This document shows, in pieces, positions 7,788-15,606 of a DNA stretch of 64,000 nucleotides. A model generated the notes under the pieces. That model had not been told where the DNA came from and did no database searches. It saw only the letters and a program-made list of their open reading frames with translations. The first letter of the stretch is position 1; every line of letters starts with the position of its first letter. A program made the translations under genes and the position numbers. Source of the stretch: Desnuesiella massiliensis (GTDB lineage Bacteria > Bacillota > Clostridia > Clostridiales > Clostridiaceae); the NCBI RefSeq assembly GCF_001403615.1, contig NZ_LN879454.1, forward strand, positions 568,216 through 632,215, in the 5' to 3' direction.

Positions 7788-7801
7788 TGAAAACGTTTAC
7801 A
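7788..7801. promoter_or_regulatory. CcpA catabolite-responsive element (cre)
   Basis: TGAAAACGTTTACA fits the Gram-positive cre consensus TGWAANCGNTNWCA at every fixed position. It lies 75-88 bases upstream of the activase start, so carbon-source control of hydroxyproline use is expected. The matching promoter hexamers are not clear. Confidence 0.65.
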
Positions 7802-7875
7802 ATATATTTTTGAGAATTAAGCATAGAGTTTTAGCAATTTGATTATATCATATTTAGAAAAGGGGGATGGTTTTC

Positions 7876-8778
7876 TTGAACTCAGCAACTACAATAAATA
7901 TACAAAAATTCTCTGTACACGATGGTCCAGGTATCCGCACAACGGTTTTCTTTAAAGGCTGTCCTTTGAAATGCTGGTGGTGTCATAATCCAGAAAGTCA
8001 AAATAAAAATCATGAAATTCTTTATTTTCAAGAAAGATGTACAGCCTGTGGCATTTGCTTAAAGCGATGTCCAGAGAAAGCTATTGAAATAAAAGATAAC
8101 ACAGTATTTGTAGATGAAAATAAGTGTACAATCTGTGGTAAATGTACAGACTTTTGTCCCAATAATGCTAGAGAATATGTGGGCAGAGATTTTACAGTAC
8201 AAGAACTCATGAAAGAGATTATAAAGGACGAGGCCTTTTATGATGAATCTGGAGGCGGAGTGACTTTTTCAGGAGGAGAACCTTTGATATATGCAGATTT
8301 TCTAAAAGAGGTTCTTAAGGCTTGTAAGATTAGAGGAATTAATACTGCAATAGATACCTGCGGTCATGCTAAATGGGAAGAATTTGATAAGATAGCAGAC
8401 GATGTAGATTTATTTTTATATGATCTTAAGCAGATGAATAGTGAAAAGCACAAAAAATATATGGGAGTGGACAATAAGCTCATATTAGAAAACCTAAAGA
8501 AACTTTCAGATAGGGGATGTAATATTTTTGTTAGAATGCCCATAATCCTAGGAGTTAACGATGATGATGAACATATAGATAAAAGTGTTTGTTATTTATC
8601 AAACTTAAATATTATACAAGTTAATTTATTGCCATATCACAAAATGGGTATGGATAAATATAAAAGACTTAAAATGGAATATAAATTATCTGGCACTGAA
8701 AAGCCCTCTGAGGAGAGACTATATGAAATATCAGAGAGGTTTAAAAAAGCTGGAATCCAAGTGAAAATAGGAGGGTAA
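7876..8778 (+). CDS. Glycyl-radical enzyme activase for HypD
   Basis: A 300-residue radical SAM enzyme that puts the glycyl radical on HypD. Near the N-terminus GCPLKCWWCHNPE carries the CxxxCxxC cluster. Two ferredoxin-type [4Fe-4S] motifs follow (CTACGICLKRCPEKA and CTICGKCTDFCPNNA, about residues 55-110), typical of activases of dehydratase-type glycyl-radical enzymes. GGGVTFSGGEPL is the SAM-binding part. I chose the TTG at 7876 because AGGGGG lies 9 bases upstream; the ATG at 7867 abuts that site. It sits six bases before hypD, so the two are co-expressed. Confidence 0.93.
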   Translation: MNSATTINIQKFSVHDGPGIRTTVFFKGCPLKCWWCHNPESQNKNHEILYFQERCTACGICLKRCPEKAIEIKDNTVFVDENKCTICGKCTDFCPNNAREYVGRDFTVQELMKEIIKDEAFYDESGGGVTFSGGEPLIYADFLKEVLKACKIRGINTAIDTCGHAKWEEFDKIADDVDLFLYDLKQMNSEKHKKYMGVDNKLILENLKKLSDRGCNIFVRMPIILGVNDDDEHIDKSVCYLSNLNIIQVNLLPYHKMGMDKYKRLKMEYKLSGTEKPSEERLYEISERFKKAGIQVKIGG

Positions 8779-8784
8779 TTAGTT

Positions 8785-11163
8785 ATGATAAGTGAAAGAG
8801 TAAAAAAGTTAAGAGAGCAAAGCTTAAATGCAGTTCCTCGTATTTCTATGGAAAGAGCCAAAATTGTAGACGAGGTTTATAAAAAGTATGAAGGAGTAGT
8901 AGCTACTCCAGTATTGAGAGCATTAGTGCTAAAAGAATTAATGAGCAAGAAAAAGCTTTGCATTAATGAGGGTGAATTAATAGTTGGAGAAAGAGGAGAG
9001 GAGCCAGCAGCAACTCCTACTTATCCAGAGCTTTGCTGCCACACCCTTGAAGATATGGACATAATGGATAGACGTGAAAATATAAGCTTTAAGGTTAGCG
9101 AAGAAGGAAAAACCTTTCAGAAGGAGGTTATAATTCCTTTCTGGGAGAAGAGGTCCATTAGGCATAAAATTTTAAATAGCATGACGGAGGAGTGGAAGGC
9201 TTGTTACAAAGCTGGTGTATTCACTGAATTCATGGAGCAAAGAGGTCCAGGCCATACAGTATGCGATGATAAAATTTACAAAAAAGGATTCCTAGATTTT
9301 AAAAAGGATATTGAGGAATCCATGAAAAATCTTGATTTTCATAATGACAATGAAGCTTTGGATAAGAAGCACCAATTAGAGGCTATGAGCATAGCTTGTG
9401 AGGCAGTGATGACTTTAGGAGAAAGATACGCTAAATATGCTAAGGAACTTGCAGATAAGGAAGAAAATCCTATAGTAAGGCAAGAGCTTCTTGATATTGC
9501 AGAGGTATGTAGTCATGTGCCAGCAAAGGCTCCAAGAAACTTTAGAGAAGCCCTTCAAATGTATTGGTTTGTACACTTATGTGTTATATCTGAATTAAAC
9601 CCCTGGGATGCATACTGCCCTGGAAGGTTAGATCAACATTTGCATCCATTCTATGAAAAAGAGGTGGAAGCGGGGACTTTAACTCGTGAAAAAGCAGAAG
9701 AACTATTACAATGCTTCTGGGTTAAATTTAATAATCAGCCAGCGCCACCTAAAGTAGGAATAACCTTAAAGGAAAGTGCCACATATACAGATTTTGCAAA
9801 TATCAATGTGGGTGGAGTAAGACCTGATGGTTCAGATGGTGTTAATGATGTAAGCTACATCCTGTTGGATGTTATAGATGAAATGAGATTATTGCAGCCA
9901 AGCTCCAATGTGCAAATAAGCAAAAAAAGTCCACAAAAATTCGTGAAGAGAGCTTGCGAGATTTCCAGAAAAGGATGGGGGCAGCCCTCCATGTTTAATA
10001 CGGATGCAGTAATCCAGGAGCTTATTAATGCAGGGAAAACCTTAGAAGATGCTAGATGCGGTGGAAATAGCGGATGTGTTGAAACCGGTGCCTTTGGTAA
10101 AGAAGCATACATTCTTACTGGCTACTTTAACTTACCTAAGATTTTAGAAATAACCTTAAACAACGGTACTGACGTGATGACCGGCGAAAAATTGGGCATT
10201 GAAACAGGAGAGGCTAAGAACTTTAAAACCTATGAAGAGCTATTTGAGGCTTACAAGAAGCAGCTTAAGCACTTTATTGATATAAAAGTAAAGGGAAATA
10301 GAGTAATTGAAAGAATCTATGCCACTATGATGCCAGTGCCATTTTTATCAGTGGTGACAAGTGATTGTATTTCCAAGGGAAAAGACTATAACGCTGGAGG
10401 AGCCAGATATAATGTGAGTTATATTCAAGGAGTTGGAATAGGAACCATCACAGATGCTTTAACAGCTGTGAAGTATCAAGTATTTGATAAGAAGAATATA
10501 ACCATGGCTGAGTTAATGGGGGCTTTAAAAGATAATTTTGAAGGTCATGAAGATATACTAAAGTTAGTAAAAGAAAGAACTCCTAAGTATGGAAATGATG
10601 ATGATTATGCTGATGATGTTATGAAGGAGATCTTTGAAGCTTACTATAAAGAGGTAGATGGAAGAAAGAACGGTAAAGGTGGGGTATTTAAAATAAATAT
10701 GCTTCCAACCACATGCCATGTGTACTTTGGATCTGTCATAGGAGCAACGCCTAATGGAAGAAAGGCCCATGTACCTCTTTCAGAAGGGATTTCACCAGAA
10801 AAGGGTGCAGATATAAATGGTCCTACAGCAGTAGTAAAATCAGCGGCTAAGATGGATCATTTAAAGACAGGAGGCACCTTGCTTAATCAAAAATTTACTC
10901 CTTCAGTGGTAGAGGGAGAAAAAGGCTTAGATAACATGGCTAATTTGGTTAGAACCTACTTTAAATTAGATGGACACCATATTCAGTTCAATGTGGTAAA
11001 CAGAGAGCTGCTCATAGAAGCTCAAAAAAATCCTGATGAATATAGAGATCTTATAGTTCGTGTGGCTGGATATAGCGATTACTTTAATAATCTAGACAAG
11101 GTATTACAGGATGAAATAATTGATAGAACTGAGCAATCCTTTGAAGGATGCAGTTGCTGCTAA
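8785..11163 (+). CDS. hypD: trans-4-hydroxy-L-proline dehydratase (glycyl-radical enzyme)
   Basis: A 792-residue glycyl-radical enzyme that dehydrates trans-4-hydroxy-L-proline to pyrroline-5-carboxylate. The glycyl-radical motif VRVAGYSDYF places the radical glycine at about residue 762. The catalytic thiyl cysteine and base are in SGCVETG, at about Cys431 and Glu433, the same spacing as I recall in the characterised Clostridioides difficile enzyme. PCR-type substrate assignment is strengthened by the next gene, proC, which reduces the product to proline. The tail ends in an unusual CSCC. Together with the activase and ProC this is the standard hydroxyproline cluster of peptide-fermenting clostridia. 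Confidence 0.95.
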   Translation: MISERVKKLREQSLNAVPRISMERAKIVDEVYKKYEGVVATPVLRALVLKELMSKKKLCINEGELIVGERGEEPAATPTYPELCCHTLEDMDIMDRRENISFKVSEEGKTFQKEVIIPFWEKRSIRHKILNSMTEEWKACYKAGVFTEFMEQRGPGHTVCDDKIYKKGFLDFKKDIEESMKNLDFHNDNEALDKKHQLEAMSIACEAVMTLGERYAKYAKELADKEENPIVRQELLDIAEVCSHVPAKAPRNFREALQMYWFVHLCVISELNPWDAYCPGRLDQHLHPFYEKEVEAGTLTREKAEELLQCFWVKFNNQPAPPKVGITLKESATYTDFANINVGGVRPDGSDGVNDVSYILLDVIDEMRLLQPSSNVQISKKSPQKFVKRACEISRKGWGQPSMFNTDAVIQELINAGKTLEDARCGGNSGCVETGAFGKEAYILTGYFNLPKILEITLNNGTDVMTGEKLGIETGEAKNFKTYEELFEAYKKQLKHFIDIKVKGNRVIERIYATMMPVPFLSVVTSDCISKGKDYNAGGARYNVSYIQGVGIGTITDALTAVKYQVFDKKNITMAELMGALKDNFEGHEDILKLVKERTPKYGNDDDYADDVMKEIFEAYYKEVDGRKNGKGGVFKINMLPTTCHVYFGSVIGATPNGRKAHVPLSEGISPEKGADINGPTAVVKSAAKMDHLKTGGTLLNQKFTPSVVEGEKGLDNMANLVRTYFKLDGHHIQFNVVNRELLIEAQKNPDEYRDLIVRVAGYSDYFNNLDKVLQDEIIDRTEQSFEGCSCC

Positions 11164-11183
11164 GAGCAGGTAGGAGGAATATT

Positions 11184-11996
11184 ATGAATAAAACTATAGG
11201 ATTTATAGGCTGTGGAAATATGGGAGTTGCTATGATAGGGGGGATTATCAAAGCTAATATAGTTTCTCCAAGCAACATAATTGTAGGGGATTTAAATGTA
11301 AAAAGCCTAGAGGAAGCTAAAGCGAAATATGGTATAAACATCACTACAGATAATAATGAGGTGGCTAGAACCAGTGATATTTTAATTCTAGCTGTAAAGC
11401 CAAATTTATACCCAGTAGTTATTAATCAAATAAAGACTCAAGTTAAGGAAGAAGTAATAATAGTAACCATTGCAGCAGGTAAAGACATAAAGGGAACAGA
11501 AGAGAGCTTTGGAAAAAAGCTAAAGGTAGTGAGAGTGATGCCTAATACTCCTGCTCTTGTAGGGGAAGGTATGTCTGCTATATGCCCTAATGAAATCATT
11601 ACTAAAGAAGAAGTAGAAGAGATAGTTACTATCTTTGAAAGCTTTGGGAAAGCAGAGATAGTAAGTGAAAAACTAATGGATGTGGTAACGGCGGTAAGTG
11701 GTTCAGCGCCAGCCTATGTATATATGTTTATAGAGGCCATGTCGGATGCAGCGGTTTTAGATGGCATGCCAAGGAACCAAGCCTATAAGTTTGCTGCACA
11801 AGCTGTACTTGGAGCTTCAAAAATGGTATTAGATACTGGAATGCATCCAGGGGCTCTTAAAGATATGGTGTGCTCTCCTGGAGGTACAACCATAGAAGCG
11901 GTAGCAACGCTAGAGGAAAAAGGCTTAAGGACCGCTGTTATATCAGCTATGAGAGCTTGCACTAAAAAATCTATTGATATGTCTAATTTAAAGTAA
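11184..11996 (+). CDS. proC: Pyrroline-5-carboxylate reductase
   Basis: A 270-residue NAD(P)H-dependent enzyme that reduces pyrroline-5-carboxylate to L-proline. The N-terminal Rossmann motif is IGFIGCGNMGVAMIGG; RVMPNTPALVGEGMSA and the C-terminal VSGSAPAYVYMFIEA and SPGGTTIEAVATLE segments are family signatures. Length is normal. I placed the start at 11184, nine bases after TAGGAGGA; an in-frame upstream frame overlaps the end of hypD but lacks a ribosome site. Lying 20 bases after hypD, it completes conversion of hydroxyproline to proline, which can feed D-proline reductase or protein synthesis. Confidence 0.95.
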   Translation: MNKTIGFIGCGNMGVAMIGGIIKANIVSPSNIIVGDLNVKSLEEAKAKYGINITTDNNEVARTSDILILAVKPNLYPVVINQIKTQVKEEVIIVTIAAGKDIKGTEESFGKKLKVVRVMPNTPALVGEGMSAICPNEIITKEEVEEIVTIFESFGKAEIVSEKLMDVVTAVSGSAPAYVYMFIEAMSDAAVLDGMPRNQAYKFAAQAVLGASKMVLDTGMHPGALKDMVCSPGGTTIEAVATLEEKGLRTAVISAMRACTKKSIDMSNLK

Positions 11997-12005
11997 TATC
12001 AGACC

Positions 12006-12075
12006 AAAGACCTTATTCTTTTCAATATAATATGTATAGGTATTTAGTTATTTGTTGAAAGAATAAGGTCTTTTA
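12006..12075 (+). terminator. Terminator of the hypD-proC operon
   Basis: Long inverted repeat: AAAGACCTTATTCTTTTCAA (12006-12025) pairs with 12055-12073, followed by TTTTAAT. It starts ten bases after the proC stop. Confidence 0.75.
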
Positions 12076-12169
12076 ATAAAAAGTTACTTTTGGTAGTAGT
12101 TGAGTAGTAAAAAATAAGAAAAATTATCGGAAAATAAAAAAGATTATAAAAATAAAGGGGCGTTTTTTT

Positions 12170-13066
12170 ATGGTAACAGCTATTTGGATAGCATTGATCA
12201 TTATGGCAGTTTGGTATGGAACTATTTTCTTCAAAGATTTCATGAAACATAAAGATAAATTAGAGAATTGTTCTTGGACAAAGGTTGGACTAATTGGATT
12301 TATAGTAAACTTTTTCGATGTTTTAGGAATAGGTGCTTTTGCTCCTCAAGCAGCATTATTAAAATTTACTAAGCAAACAGAGGATAGGGTTATTCCAGGT
12401 ACTATGAACATTTCAAACACAGTTCCTGTTTTGCTACAAGCCATCATATTTATAAAGATTATAGAAGTGGATGCCATTACGCTTATAGTAATGCTAGCCA
12501 CTGCTACAGCAGGAGCTATAATTGGAGCAGGGGTAGTTGCTAAGCTTCCAGAAAGAAAAATACAATTAACCATGGGTATTGCTTTGTTTGCTACAGCCTT
12601 TATTATGCTATCAAGCATGATGGGCTGGATGCCAGCAGGAGGAAATACCATAGGCTTAACAGGTGGAAAACTTATAATTGCAGCAGTGGCAAACTTTATT
12701 TTAGGAGCCTTAATGACAGCCGGAATAGGTTTATATGCACCATGCATGGCCTTAGTATTCGTGCTCGGCATGTCACCGGCCGTTGCATTTCCAATCATGA
12801 TGGGGTCTTGCGCATTCTTAATGCCGCCAGCTTCTATTAAATTCATTAAAGAAGGAGCATATAATAGAAAGTCAGCTCTTGGAATGGCCATACCAGGTTC
12901 CATAGGAGTCTTAATTGCAGCTTTTGTAGTTAAATCATTACCTCTTAATATATTGCGTTGGGTTGTTATGGCGGTGGTTGTCTATACTTCCATAGTTATG
13001 TTAAGAGCTGCTGCTAAAAATAAAGATAAAAAAGAAAAAGTGACATTGGCTAATAATGCTAATTAA
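12170..13066 (+). CDS. TauE/SafE-family (TSUP) membrane transporter
   Basis: A 298-residue integral membrane protein with about eight hydrophobic helices and a basic cytoplasmic tail (KNKDKKEK). The N-terminal half contains GFIVNFFDVLGIGAFAP, the conserved first-repeat loop of the TSUP family, and the second half repeats it in GALMTAGIGLYAPCMAL, showing the internal duplication. The family moves sulfite, sulfoacetate and other organic anions. The gene follows the hydroxyproline operon in the same direction but after a terminator, so uptake of hydroxyproline or export of a by-product is a guess from position. Confidence 0.8.
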   Translation: MVTAIWIALIIMAVWYGTIFFKDFMKHKDKLENCSWTKVGLIGFIVNFFDVLGIGAFAPQAALLKFTKQTEDRVIPGTMNISNTVPVLLQAIIFIKIIEVDAITLIVMLATATAGAIIGAGVVAKLPERKIQLTMGIALFATAFIMLSSMMGWMPAGGNTIGLTGGKLIIAAVANFILGALMTAGIGLYAPCMALVFVLGMSPAVAFPIMMGSCAFLMPPASIKFIKEGAYNRKSALGMAIPGSIGVLIAAFVVKSLPLNILRWVVMAVVVYTSIVMLRAAAKNKDKKEKVTLANNAN

Positions 13067-13092
13067 AAAAGCTATATAATATAAAATTCTAT

Positions 13093-13143
13093 AAACCTCT
13101 ATACCTAAAGTTAAGTTAAAACTATAGGTATAGAGGTTTTTGC
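13093..13143 (+). terminator. Rho-independent terminator after the TauE/SafE gene
   Basis: A perfect 15-bp stem (13093-13107 with 13125-13139), then TTTTTTGCTTT in overlap with the stem end. Confidence 0.8.
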
Positions 13144-13241
13144 TTTAATCTTATGACACTATTTTCCGTGTTTTAGAAATTAAATTTAATATTATGAAAC
13201 AATAGATAGAACCGAGCAATACTATAGGAAAATGATATTTC

Positions 13242-13703
13242 TTATTTAGTTTCACTCTCTACAAGTTTAATTAATTCGGGCGAATTTTTAAGAGGGCCTC
13301 TTGAGGAATCTGTATAATTTTTGCTATCACTATACTGAAAACAAGCAGCTATTGAACTTTTATCGTATTTTTCACCTTTATTTGCTAATGGGAAAAATAG
13401 CTTATAATATTTTATAGCTTTAAAGGTAGTATCTTTCAACGACATTTCCTGTTCTTTTTCATAGATAAACTCTATACTTAATTTCTTTTGTTTAAGTTCA
13501 GTTACATATTCTTCATTTACTCCATCCTTTATAGTTGAAATTTCACTAACATCTATCCTTTTGTTGGTTAAATCCACAATTTTCTCGAATGAAGTATCTC
13601 CAGGTTTAATCTCTTTTGACTTATTATCAAAGTATATAACTATCTTATTAGGTGATGGTATTATCTTTTCAACTGATGAAGCTGTTATACTTGGACTAAA
13701 TTA
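13242..13703 (-). pseudogene. Lipoprotein-like (DUF5301-like) gene with N-terminus lost at the ICE junction
   Basis: The minus-strand frame is open from about 13,700 down to the stop at 13,242, but contains no ATG; it begins at an in-frame stop inside the junction hairpin. The visible part reads SPSITASSVEKIIPSPNK, then IVIYFDNK, and later YYKLFFPL and DSSRGPLKNSPELIKLV. It resembles the exported DUF5301-like lipoproteins of clostridia, whose signal peptide and lipobox would lie in the missing part. A GTG at 13,577 could start a 111-residue remnant, but it lacks a good ribosome site. The break coincides with the left end of the ICE. Family name is tentative. Confidence 0.6.
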
Positions 13704-13751
13704 GAAAACCTTTTAAACACAAGGGTTTCACTGATTTAGTCCAATTTTTTT
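13691..13751 (+). repeat. Large hairpin with T-run at the ICE left junction
   Basis: TTGGACTAAAT (13691-13701) is inverted at ATTTAGTCCAA (13734-13744), and the inner parts GAAAACCTT and AAGGGTTTC pair as well, giving an imperfect stem of more than 20 bp, then seven T. It could be an ICE end sequence, an attachment-site arm, or a terminator insulating parA from chromosomal transcription. Confidence 0.55.
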
Positions 13752-13799
13752 ATGCCCAAAAAGGCAAATAACAGCAGTTTTGAGGAGGTTAAGATACGA

Positions 13800-14594
13800 A
13801 TGTGTAAAATTATAGCGGTGGCGAACCAAAAAGGTGGTGTCGCCAAAACAACCAGTGTCCGAAACATGGCATATTCTCTTGGAGAACTTGGTAAGCGGGT
13901 ATTGGCAGTGGACTTTGACCCGCAGGCCAATTTGACAGCATCTTTTGTGGACGACAGCACTTCTGTTCATATAACTATTGCAGATGTTATGAACAAAGCT
14001 ATGGATGAGGAAGAACTGCCAAATAAGGTAGAGTACATTCATTCTCATGGTAAAGTAGATTTTATTCCGAGCAGTATTCATTTATCTGTTGTAGAAGCTA
14101 ACCTGCGTATGGAAATGGGGAGTGAGAAATTGCTCTCGAACATCCTGGAACCGCTGCGCGACGATTATGATTTTATCCTCATTGATACAAATCCTTCGTT
14201 AGGTCCGTTGACCATTAATGCACTATCAGCTGCCGATAGCGTAATCATTCCGATCAACCCTGAATATTACGCAACAATGGGCCTTACGGACTTGACGAAA
14301 ACCATTTTAAAAATCAGAAAGAGAATTAACCCTGGAATTCAGTTTGAAGGAATCCTGATGACGATGTGTGATATGCAAACCAATCTTCACAAGGAAGTCT
14401 GTGCTGAAGTTACAGAAGCCTATGGTAACGGGATGAAAATTTTCAAAATGCAGATCCCTCGCTCTATTCGAGTGGGTGAAGCAAATCGTTACGGCATGAG
14501 TGTCATAGACTTTGATAGGAAGTCTAAGGCAGGACTTGCATATGGTGAAGTAGCAAAGGAGTTGATAGCAAATGGTAACAAGACCAACAGCTAA
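13800..14594 (+). CDS. parA: ParA-family partition ATPase
   Basis: A 264-residue deviant-Walker ATPase. IIAVANQKGGVAKTTSV near the N-terminus is the ParA/Soj P-loop; VDFDPQANLT and LIDTNPSLGPLTINAL follow. It should work with the next gene to segregate or stabilise the excised circular ICE. The start at 13,800 has TGAGGAGG 10 bases upstream; an upstream in-frame ATG at 13,752 would put this ribosome site inside the gene, so I rejected it. It overlaps the ParB gene by 23 bases. Being first in the element suggests it leads the left operon. Confidence 0.93.
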   Translation: MCKIIAVANQKGGVAKTTSVRNMAYSLGELGKRVLAVDFDPQANLTASFVDDSTSVHITIADVMNKAMDEEELPNKVEYIHSHGKVDFIPSSIHLSVVEANLRMEMGSEKLLSNILEPLRDDYDFILIDTNPSLGPLTINALSAADSVIIPINPEYYATMGLTDLTKTILKIRKRINPGIQFEGILMTMCDMQTNLHKEVCAEVTEAYGNGMKIFKMQIPRSIRVGEANRYGMSVIDFDRKSKAGLAYGEVAKELIANGNKTNS

Positions 14595-15606
14595 GAAGGT
14601 TAAATCCCTTGATGAATTATTGCAGGCTGCTGAACCAGCATCAATGCCATCTAAATCAGGAGATAATGGGATTTTGATGATACCTTTTAATAAAATCAGA
14701 CCATATCAAAATCACCCGTTTCGCTTATATAGCGACGAGCGATTGGATGACTTGGTAGAGAGCATCAAATCAAATGGGATTTTGATGCCGATGATCGTAA
14801 GAAGAATTGAATCTGACGAAAACGGCTATGAATATGAAATGCTTGCCGGTCATAATCGAATGAATGGAGCAAAATTGGCAGGACTTACAGAAGGTCCTTG
14901 TATTGTAAAGGACAGCTTGTCTGATGAAGAAGCCCTCATGTATGTGGTAGAAACAAATGTAATTCAGCGATCATTTTCAGATATGCTTCCATCGGAAAAA
15001 GCGGCTGTACTTGCACTCAGGCACTCTAAAATGTTCTCTCAGGGCAAAAGAAATGATATCATCAACGAGTTAAAAAGGCTCGAAAATCCTGAATATAAAG
15101 GGATTGACGAAACTTCTGCCCCAGTGGGGCAGAAGTTAACAAGCAGGGAGAAAATCGCAAATGAATATGGACTTTCAAAGAATACAGTAGCCCGCTTACT
15201 GAGGGTTGATAAACTGATTGTCGGCTTGAAGAGCCGGGTTGATTGTGATGAAATTTCCCTGCGATGTGCGGTTGATCTTTCATACCTTGCTGATTCGGAG
15301 CAAGAAGAAGTTGAAAGGGTTCTTTCTGAAAACGAGTTCAAAGTGGATATGAAAAAGACTGAAATGCTTAGGAGCTATTCAGCAAATAGCAAACTTAATG
15401 AGAAAACTACATATCAGATTCTATCAGGTCAGATAAACAGAAAACCAAAATCATCATCAGCTCCATCGATTAAAATCAAACATAAGGTTTACTCCAAGTT
15501 TTTTTCGCCTGATACCAAGGTAAGTGAAATTGAAAAGGTGGTGGAAGAAGCACTTGAACTATATTTCCAAACCCACCCTGACAGAAAGGAGGCTAACACT
15601 GCTTGA
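14572..15606 (+). CDS. parB: ParB-family partition protein
   Basis: A 344-residue DNA-binding protein. Residues about 35-130 are the ParB/Srx nuclease-like domain (IRPYQNHPFRLY, GILMPMIVRR, YEMLAGHNRMNGAKLAG with the CTP/nucleotide loop, and ETNVIQRSFSDMLPSEKA). A helix-turn-helix follows at about 195-225 (SREKIANEYGLSKNTVARLLRV). The C-terminal part is helical. It overlaps parA at its start and the next giant gene at its stop, giving a translationally coupled trio. The target (parS-like) site was not found by eye. Confidence 0.92.
   Translation: MVTRPTAKKVKSLDELLQAAEPASMPSKSGDNGILMIPFNKIRPYQNHPFRLYSDERLDDLVESIKSNGILMPMIVRRIESDENGYEYEMLAGHNRMNGAKLAGLTEGPCIVKDSLSDEEALMYVVETNVIQRSFSDMLPSEKAAVLALRHSKMFSQGKRNDIINELKRLENPEYKGIDETSAPVGQKLTSREKIANEYGLSKNTVARLLRVDKLIVGLKSRVDCDEISLRCAVDLSYLADSEQEEVERVLSENEFKVDMKKTEMLRSYSANSKLNEKTTYQILSGQINRKPKSSSAPSIKIKHKVYSKFFSPDTKVSEIEKVVEEALELYFQTHPDRKEANTA

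Noticed and set aside
7726..7790. AGGCCT-centred partial palindrome after the XRE-cupin gene as a terminator
   Set aside because: The stem is short and interrupted and the T-run is weak; I left it out of the terminator list.
12346..12903. 185-residue minus-strand open frame inside the TauE/SafE gene
   Set aside because: It mirrors a hydrophobic membrane gene, starts without a ribosome site and resembles no family.
13242..13577. Minus-strand frame as a complete 111-residue gene from a GTG start
   Set aside because: The frame continues upstream in good coding sequence to the ICE junction, so a truncated longer gene is the better reading.
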